DNA of 11,703 nucleotides from Flavobacteriales bacterium (GTDB lineage: Bacteria; Bacteroidota; Bacteroidia; Flavobacteriales; Flavobacteriaceae): positions 1 through 11,703 of the forward strand of contig PAGT01000013.1 in the NCBI GenBank assembly GCA_002705485.1, given 5' to 3'. Each line of letters starts with the position of its first letter. The stretch's first letter is position 1. The notes under the pieces were generated by a model that saw nothing but the letters and a program-made list of their open reading frames with translations, searched no databases and had not been told where the DNA came from. A program made the translations under genes and the position numbers. Shown here one piece after another: positions 6,970-11,703 of this stretch.

Positions 6970-8748
6970 TTAACGTTCGAAATCTGGTTTAGATAAAAAT
7001 TTAAAGTAAGATTTTAATATTGAAGAGCTGGTTTCTGAAGATGTTGAAATTTCTAAAATTTTAGGTTTATTCGATTTTTTAAAAAAAGATCTCAAAGCCA
7101 GTTTCAATCCAAATTTTGTTTTCTTACTTTGATAACTAAACCCAAAATGTTTAGCAAGTTGTTTTGCTCCTTGAACTTGTTTTGTTTCAATATATTGTGA
7201 AAATATTTGATTGTTTTTAAATCCTGGTAGAATTCTAAAAATCCCCCCTCCTCCGTTGTTAATAATAATTATTCTAAAATTTGATTTAATATAATTATTC
7301 CACAATCCATTTATGTCATAAAAAAAACTCAGGTCACCAGTTATTAATAAAACAGGATCAGAACACGCATTAGACGATCCTACAGATGTTGATGTACATC
7401 CATCAATTCCGCTAGTTCCTCTGTTACAATACATAGTATTATTATGTTTCATTTTAAATAGTTGAAGGTATCGTATTGATGAGCTGTTGGCTGCTTGAAT
7501 TTGAGTATTCTTTGGAATTACGTTTACTAGACAAGAGTAAACATATAAATCGCAAAAGACCAATCGTTTTATAAATTTCTTGTGTCCAATTTCTCTATGA
7601 AGTTGTATTTTATTCCATGTATCAAAATATTTAGACTTTTTCTTATTGTTAGAGAACAGGTTTTCAAAAAAAGTATTTGGATTTATTTTAACGTGTAAAA
7701 CATTTTTAAAAAAAGTATCATTGCTATCACATTCCCCCAGATGAATATGCTTAAAGACTCCATAATCTCTTAAAAATTTTTTAATCTTTTTTGAAATGAC
7801 CATTCCACCTAAAGTGATGAGTAAATCTGGAGAAAGATCTTTAAAGATCTCTTTTTTATCATCTAAATACTCAATTGGAGCAATTAATTTATCAATGTTT
7901 CCAAAAAAGGATCTGTCGTTTACATTTGATGTAGTTTCTGTGAGAACAACAAATCTGCCATCATTTGCTAAACGTCCAATGGTTTCTTTTGCAAGAAATT
8001 CAGGATTTAAGCATCCAATTAAAACCAAGATTTTGGAATTATTTTGTAAAGCTGTGTAATTAAACTTTTTATTTTCATTCAAATCCGGGGTTGAAATAAA
8101 ATTAACATCAGAAATTTGGATACTTGGATTTTCATCAAAATTATACAAAGGCTCTTCCAAAGGAATATTAAGGTGGACGGGCTTACTAAGTTTTAAACAG
8201 TTTGAAATAATATTTTTTAAGATTTCTTGATTTTTGATTTGTATTTTTTTTTGTGTTTCTAAAACCAATTTTGAATCCGCACTTTTTTTCATTAAAGTTT
8301 GCGTATTGCTCATAAAGATTTCATTTCTGTTGTGTGAAACATCTTGTATCAAGCTTTCAGAGCAAGAAATATTTTTATCAAAGACTTTATTTTGGTTTAT
8401 TGTTTGACCATCACCAATACCTACTTTATATGTTGGTCTATCACATGACAAAATAATTAATGGTATTCTAGAATAATAAGCTTCTGAGACAGCGGGATAG
8501 TAATTTAGAAGTGCTGATCCGGATGTACACAGTAGAATAACTGGTTTTTGTTTTTGTTGAGCAATTCCAAGTGCAAAAAATCCTGCTGATCTTTCGTCTA
8601 TTATGCTATAACAATTGAAGTTCGGATTTGAAGCGAATCCTATAGATAAAGGAGCGTTCCTTGAACCAGGCGAAATAACAACATCTTTAATCTCATATTG
8701 TTTACAGTACAAAATAACAGTTTGGGCTGCGGGTATTTTTGGAAACAT
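6970..8748 (-). CDS. menD: SEPHCHC synthase (MenD), thiamine-diphosphate dependent
   Basis: Joins isochorismate and 2-oxoglutarate to give SEPHCHC, the committed step of menaquinone synthesis. The 592-residue protein has the three-domain ThDP layout. The N-terminal Pyr domain carries SPGSRNAPL (26-34), DERSAGF with the activating glutamate E52, TSGSALLNYYP (75-85), DRP (103-105) and GQTINQ (114-119). A middle domain covers roughly 195-360. The PP domain has NRGTSGIDG (442-450) and GDLSFFYD (471-478), then NNGGGGIF (497-504), the GD...NN cofactor motif. It is about 35 residues longer than E. coli MenD; the extra length appears to sit in a lysine-rich stretch around residues 130-185. C451 stands where serine is usual after GIDG. 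The ATG gives the normal beginning (FPKIPAAQ). It is 33 bases after menF. The call is certain; the effect of the extra segment is unknown. Confidence 0.96.
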   Translation of the reverse strand: MFPKIPAAQTVILYCKQYEIKDVVISPGSRNAPLSIGFASNPNFNCYSIIDERSAGFFALGIAQQKQKPVILLCTSGSALLNYYPAVSEAYYSRIPLIILSCDRPTYKVGIGDGQTINQNKVFDKNISCSESLIQDVSHNRNEIFMSNTQTLMKKSADSKLVLETQKKIQIKNQEILKNIISNCLKLSKPVHLNIPLEEPLYNFDENPSIQISDVNFISTPDLNENKKFNYTALQNNSKILVLIGCLNPEFLAKETIGRLANDGRFVVLTETTSNVNDRSFFGNIDKLIAPIEYLDDKKEIFKDLSPDLLITLGGMVISKKIKKFLRDYGVFKHIHLGECDSNDTFFKNVLHVKINPNTFFENLFSNNKKKSKYFDTWNKIQLHREIGHKKFIKRLVFCDLYVYSCLVNVIPKNTQIQAANSSSIRYLQLFKMKHNNTMYCNRGTSGIDGCTSTSVGSSNACSDPVLLITGDLSFFYDINGLWNNYIKSNFRIIIINNGGGGIFRILPGFKNNQIFSQYIETKQVQGAKQLAKHFGFSYQSKKTKFGLKLALRSFFKKSNKPKILEISTSSETSSSILKSYFKFLSKPDFER

Positions 8749-8781
8749 AATTAGTTACAAATTTAATAATGAATTTTAAGA

Positions 8782-9852
8782 TTAATCCTTAAAGATTTTT
8801 AAAATTGTTTCTGATTTTAAAATAATTTCATTCCACTCGGACTCTGGTATACTGTCATGAGTAATACCACCGCCTACATAAACTGAAGCCCTGTTTTTCG
8901 CTACATTTATACACCTTAAATTAACGTAAGTTTCACATCCACCTTCAGATACTATTCCAAAATAACCGGTATAGAAAGAACGTTTGTGTTTTTCTAAACC
9001 TTTAATAACGGTTAACGCTTTTTTTAAAGGAAAACCCGCTACTGCAGGAGTTGGATGGACAGCCTTTATTATCTTACTAACTGAAGATCTTGTAACAGCC
9101 TCAATTGTAGATTTTAAATGTTCAATACCTCCAGCTTTAATTGTTTCTTTTTTTGTTGTGTTTACTTTTTCACAAATTGGCAGGAGTTTATTTACAATAT
9201 ACTTTTCAACTATTTTTTGCTCTTCAATTTCTTTTAGAGTCCATTCGTTTACTTCTTTTTTCTTGGTTCCTGCAAGTGCAACAGTTTTTAAATTGAAGTT
9301 GTTTAAATTTATAAGAGTTTCTGGACTTGCACCAAGCCAACACCCCTCATTGGGATGATAAAATAGATAACAGAGAGCATCTAAATGTAAGTTCAGCAAA
9401 TTTTTAAAATACTTTATTGAGTTTCTCTCCACATCTTTAAATTCAAAAACATCAGAATAAACTACTTTTAATAAGTCACTCTTGTTAATCATATTAATTA
9501 TTTTGGAAATGGACCTTAAATATTCTTTTTTTTGTTTTTGTAAAGTGACGAGCTTTTTTAACGTGATTGAATTTGTATGAGGGTTTTTTTCAAGCTTCAA
9601 ATGAGTTGTAAATGAATTTTCCAAAGAAATTTTATAACCGGTTTGAAATTGTTCAAATGGCATAAAAAAGAATCCAGGTTTACAGCTTTTCAACGATTTT
9701 ACTGAAACACAGTTATTATCTACATGGCACATTAGGTCAAGAGAATTCTTCTTTCTATATGCAATAAAAGGAGTCTTTTGGTTGTAATAAACATTCAGCT
9801 TATCAAAAAACTTTTCATTTGAAACTTCATCAAATTTAATTTTAGGGTTCAT
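8782..9852 (-). CDS. menF: Isochorismate synthase (MenF)
   Basis: A chorismate-utilising (MST family) enzyme of 356 residues that would convert chorismate to isochorismate at the head of the pathway. Seen in order: LLKVV with K129, the expected general base; GASPETL (174-180) with E178, the expected acid; LAGT (193-196); an acidic KEIEEQ stretch (207-212) that should hold one Mg ligand; HPTPAVAG (266-273); the YTGYFG stretch (294-299); and SEWNE with E342, the second Mg-ligand region. YTGYFG and its place beside menD favour isochorismate synthase over anthranilate or aminodeoxychorismate synthase. The family usually reads KVVLSR or KVVLAR after the lysine; here it is KVVYSD, an unusual change. 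The ATG follows the ubiE stop with no gap (TAAATG), implying coupling. The N-terminal half is weakly conserved, as is normal in this family. Confidence 0.93.
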   Translation of the reverse strand: MNPKIKFDEVSNEKFFDKLNVYYNQKTPFIAYRKKNSLDLMCHVDNNCVSVKSLKSCKPGFFFMPFEQFQTGYKISLENSFTTHLKLEKNPHTNSITLKKLVTLQKQKKEYLRSISKIINMINKSDLLKVVYSDVFEFKDVERNSIKYFKNLLNLHLDALCYLFYHPNEGCWLGASPETLINLNNFNLKTVALAGTKKKEVNEWTLKEIEEQKIVEKYIVNKLLPICEKVNTTKKETIKAGGIEHLKSTIEAVTRSSVSKIIKAVHPTPAVAGFPLKKALTVIKGLEKHKRSFYTGYFGIVSEGGCETYVNLRCINVAKNRASVYVGGGITHDSIPESEWNEIILKSETILKIFKD

Positions 9853-10569
9853 TTATTTTTCAGCAATATAAATAGATGTAGCACCAAGCATAAGAACTTG
9901 TAACCGAGTATTTTTAAATCCAGCCTGCTCAAGAATTGAAAGAAATTTTTTACCACATGGAAACTTTTCTGCAGATTCCTGTAAGTAACCATATGCGGTT
10001 CTGTCTTTTGAAAGCAAATATCCAATAGTAGGAATAAATGTTCTGCTAAGTATTTTATAAAAAAGTTTGAGTATGGTATTGTTTGGCACAGATGTCTCAA
10101 GGATTATCAGCTTACCTGTTTTTTTTAAGACTCTATAAGTTTCCTTTAAACCAATAGTTAAATTCTCAAAATTTCTAACTCCAAATCCAATTGTAACGAT
10201 ATCAAAATAGTTTTCAGGGTAATCTATATTTTCTGCATCCCCTTTTTGTAATTGAATTCTGGATGATAAATTTCTTTTTAAAATTTTATTGTCTCCAATT
10301 TTTAACATTTTTTCGGAAATATCGATACCAATGATTTTCACATTTTTAATATTTGATAGTTCCAGCGCAATGTCAGCAGTTCCAGTTGCTATGTCCAGTA
10401 TTATTTCAGGACTTGATTCTTTTGCAATACTGTAAATTTTTTTTCTCCAAACCGCATCATTACCAAAAGTCATTATTTTATTTAAAAAATCATACTCTTT
10501 AGAGATGGAGTTGAACATATTTCTAACCTGAACTTTTTTTGATGAGCTTATATTTTTATATGGTTTCAT
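9853..10569 (-). CDS. ubiE: Demethylmenaquinone methyltransferase (UbiE/MenG)
   Basis: A class I SAM-dependent methyltransferase of 238 residues that adds the C-methyl group to demethylmenaquinone, the last step of menaquinone synthesis. Seen: the UbiE-type N-terminus MFNSISKEYDFLN (18-30), SAM motif I LDIATGTAD (58-66), GIDISEKML (81-89), GDAENIDYP (110-118), the family hallmark FGVRNF (129-134), YRVLKKTG (145-152), and RTAYGYLQES (190-199) in the C-terminal cap. The length is normal. A ubiquinone role is unlikely, since the gene heads a menaquinone cluster. The ATG at 10569 gives the usual short beginning. It is the first gene of the block after a 118-base gap, and its stop touches the menF start. 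ubiE is often unlinked to men genes in relatives, so its place here is of interest. Confidence 0.94.
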   Translation of the reverse strand: MKPYKNISSSKKVQVRNMFNSISKEYDFLNKIMTFGNDAVWRKKIYSIAKESSPEIILDIATGTADIALELSNIKNVKIIGIDISEKMLKIGDNKILKRNLSSRIQLQKGDAENIDYPENYFDIVTIGFGVRNFENLTIGLKETYRVLKKTGKLIILETSVPNNTILKLFYKILSRTFIPTIGYLLSKDRTAYGYLQESAEKFPCGKKFLSILEQAGFKNTRLQVLMLGATSIYIAEK

Positions 10570-10584
10570 TAAAATTTAAATGCC

Positions 10585-10592
10585 CAAATATA
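10585..10592 (-). promoter_or_regulatory. Candidate Bacteroidota -7 box upstream of ubiE
   Basis: Read on the minus strand the bases are TATATTTG, an exact match to the Bacteroidota -7 consensus TAnnTTTG, ending 15 bases before the ubiE ATG. This would give a very short leader. No TTG occurs at the usual spacing of about 19 bases upstream; the nearest TTTG is some 30 bases away (10623-10626). In AT-rich DNA such a match can arise by chance, so this is only a candidate for the operon promoter. Confidence 0.3.
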
Positions 10593-10687
10593 GCTAAATT
10601 CATATATTAAGTTAGTAATAAGCAAAGTAGTTAACTGCAATGTAAATTAGAGTGGAATATATAAGTACTAAAACCTTAAAAATATGC

Positions 10688-11703
10688 TCACACTTCCCAC
10701 CCTTTTCGATAATCTCTAGTTACAAATTGGTTTGCTTCTTTAAGATTAGTAATCCTCATCCCTTCACCGTCCCAAAGCAACTTTTTTCTTGCGAAAAATT
10801 CGAGATTTCCTTTACTATTTTCTTTTCTAAGCATGTAACTCCTGATTGCTAAGTTGCCCATTAAAACAGTTTCAGTCATCGGACCAGCATAATCAAATGA
10901 GGATGTCAGGTTTAAATGTTCTTTGCTATTGAAACCGGCCTTACATGCATCGACCCATTTTCGTTGATGGCCATATTCAGGTTCTTCCATTTTTTCAGTT
11001 TCAGGACCAAATTCCGTTTCCCCATTGTATAAATAAAGTTTAGGAGTTAAGGGAGAGCTATCATTTATATTAGTGGAAATAATTCCCTTTTCTCCAATCA
11101 TAAGTACACCATTTAAACTTCCAGGACCTCCAATATCAGCATTTGGTGGAATAATTTCTGGATGTGGTGGGCGAATTCCACCATCCATCCAAGTCATTCG
11201 CATGGAGGTTTTATTTTTTTCTGTGGGATCAAAATTTATAGTAATAAGTGAGGAAGGTGGACAGCCCTCAGGATGATAATCAGCGCTCCACATTCTGGTA
11301 TAAACACTACCAACACTGCACTCTGCGTCATTTGGATATTTAAGACCAAGAGTTCTAAAAGGGATGTCAATTAAATGACATCCAACGTCTCCCAATGCAC
11401 CGGTACCATATTCCCACCAACCCCTCCAATTAAATGGATGAAGATTGGGTGTATAAGGTTTTTTATTTGCAGGGCCTAACCATAGATTCCAATCTAGAGA
11501 ACTGGGTTTTGCTCCTGAGTCTGGATCTGGCATTTTGATTCCTTGAGGCCAGACTGGCCTATTTGTCCAAACTTTAACTTCAGAAATTTTTCCAACCTTA
11601 CCTGAGTCAACCCAGTTTTGTACCATATTTAGAAGAGGGTTGGAACCACCTTGATTACCCATTTGTGTAACAACTTTTTGTTTTCTAGCAAGTTCTGTCA
11701 ACA
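10688..11703 (-). CDS. Gfo/Idh/MocA-family oxidoreductase, C-terminal part (5' end outside window)
   Basis: The frame is open to the right edge, so the N-terminal Rossmann NAD(P)-binding half and any Tat signal lie outside the window. The leftmost start-like codon (TTG at 11701) is internal. About 338 codons are visible. Numbering from that codon: TQMGNQGG (12-19), where the substrate-binding domain begins; DWNLWLGP (70-77); the tryptophan-rich NWRGWWEYG (91-99); then GALGDVGCHLID (101-112), with D105 and H109 as the likely catalytic/substrate residues of this family; and GHQRKWVDACK (244-254). This is the Trp-rich MocA subfamily common in Bacteroidota and Planctomycetota, usually about 430-460 residues and often exported by Tat. 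It probably acts on a sugar or polyol, but the substrate cannot be named. It is separated from ubiE by 118 bases with no clear terminator, and is unrelated to menaquinone synthesis. Confidence 0.92.
   Translation of the reverse strand, partial: LTELARKQKVVTQMGNQGGSNPLLNMVQNWVDSGKVGKISEVKVWTNRPVWPQGIKMPDPDSGAKPSSLDWNLWLGPANKKPYTPNLHPFNWRGWWEYGTGALGDVGCHLIDIPFRTLGLKYPNDAECSVGSVYTRMWSADYHPEGCPPSSLITINFDPTEKNKTSMRMTWMDGGIRPPHPEIIPPNADIGGPGSLNGVLMIGEKGIISTNINDSSPLTPKLYLYNGETEFGPETEKMEEPEYGHQRKWVDACKAGFNSKEHLNLTSSFDYAGPMTETVLMGNLAIRSYMLRKENSKGNLEFFARKKLLWDGEGMRITNLKEANQFVTRDYRKGWEV

Noticed and set aside
9849..10100. An 83-codon frame overlapping ubiE on the same strand
   Set aside because: It is out of frame inside ubiE, whose conserved C-terminal motifs are read in the other frame.
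10652..10852. A 66-codon plus-strand frame beginning in the ubiE upstream gap
   Set aside because: Most of it is antisense to the oxidoreductase C-terminus and it resembles no protein I know.
3565..10879. A 15-base repeat (AACAGTTTCAGTCAT) near 3565 and near 10865
   Set aside because: Both copies lie in coding DNA and encode the peptide MTETV, in MenE and in the oxidoreductase. No flanking similarity, so chance.
1..11703. A previously undescribed defence, mobile or RNA-guided system
   Set aside because: Every sizeable coding stretch belongs to a known family. I found no repeat array, toxin-antitoxin pair, integrase, or long unexplained gap.

Overview
The window is very AT-rich, gene-dense DNA with short or overlapping gene junctions and no clear Shine-Dalgarno sites. 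Its protein types fit a member of the Bacteroidota, most likely a flavobacterial lineage, perhaps marine and uncultivated. The signs are a short menE, a men cluster in the order menF-D-B-A-C-E, an AddB-like PD-(D/E)XK nuclease and a MocA-type oxidoreductase of the kind common in that phylum. This placement comes from protein character and base composition, not from a marker gene.

Layout. Bases 1-1746 (+) hold the C-terminal part of a RecB/AddB-like nuclease whose start lies outside the window. It faces a long block of minus-strand genes, and the convergent gap of about 130 bp carries an AT-only hairpin with a T-run. Read in the direction of transcription (right to left), the block is: ubiE/menG (10569-9853), menF (9852-8782), menD (8748-6970), menB (6940-6119), menA (6093-5185), menC (5185-4139), menE (4137-3061), a haemolysin III/TrhA membrane protein (3089-2469) and a secreted SOUL-family protein (2413-1877). 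To the right, 10688-11703 (-) is the C-terminal part of a Gfo/Idh/MocA oxidoreductase.

How the genes work together. Seven consecutive genes cover most of the classical (o-succinylbenzoate) menaquinone route. MenF makes isochorismate from chorismate, MenD adds the succinyl semialdehyde unit, MenC forms o-succinylbenzoate, MenE activates it with CoA, MenB closes the naphthoquinone ring, MenA prenylates it and UbiE/MenG adds the last methyl group. MenH and a DHNA-CoA thioesterase are not in the window. Junctions such as TAA|ATG (ubiE/menF), TAATG (menA/menC), TAA-T-TTG (menC/menE) and a 29-base overlap (menE/trhA) suggest one transcript with translational coupling, possibly running on into trhA and the SOUL gene.

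I see no CRISPR array, IS element, phage gene, tRNA or rRNA, and no convincing unknown system. It is mainly an ordinary, nearly complete menaquinone operon. The points worth a second look are small: ubiE at the operon head, the two missing steps, a non-ATG menE start, sequence deviations in MenF and MenD, and the two unrelated-looking genes at the operon tail.
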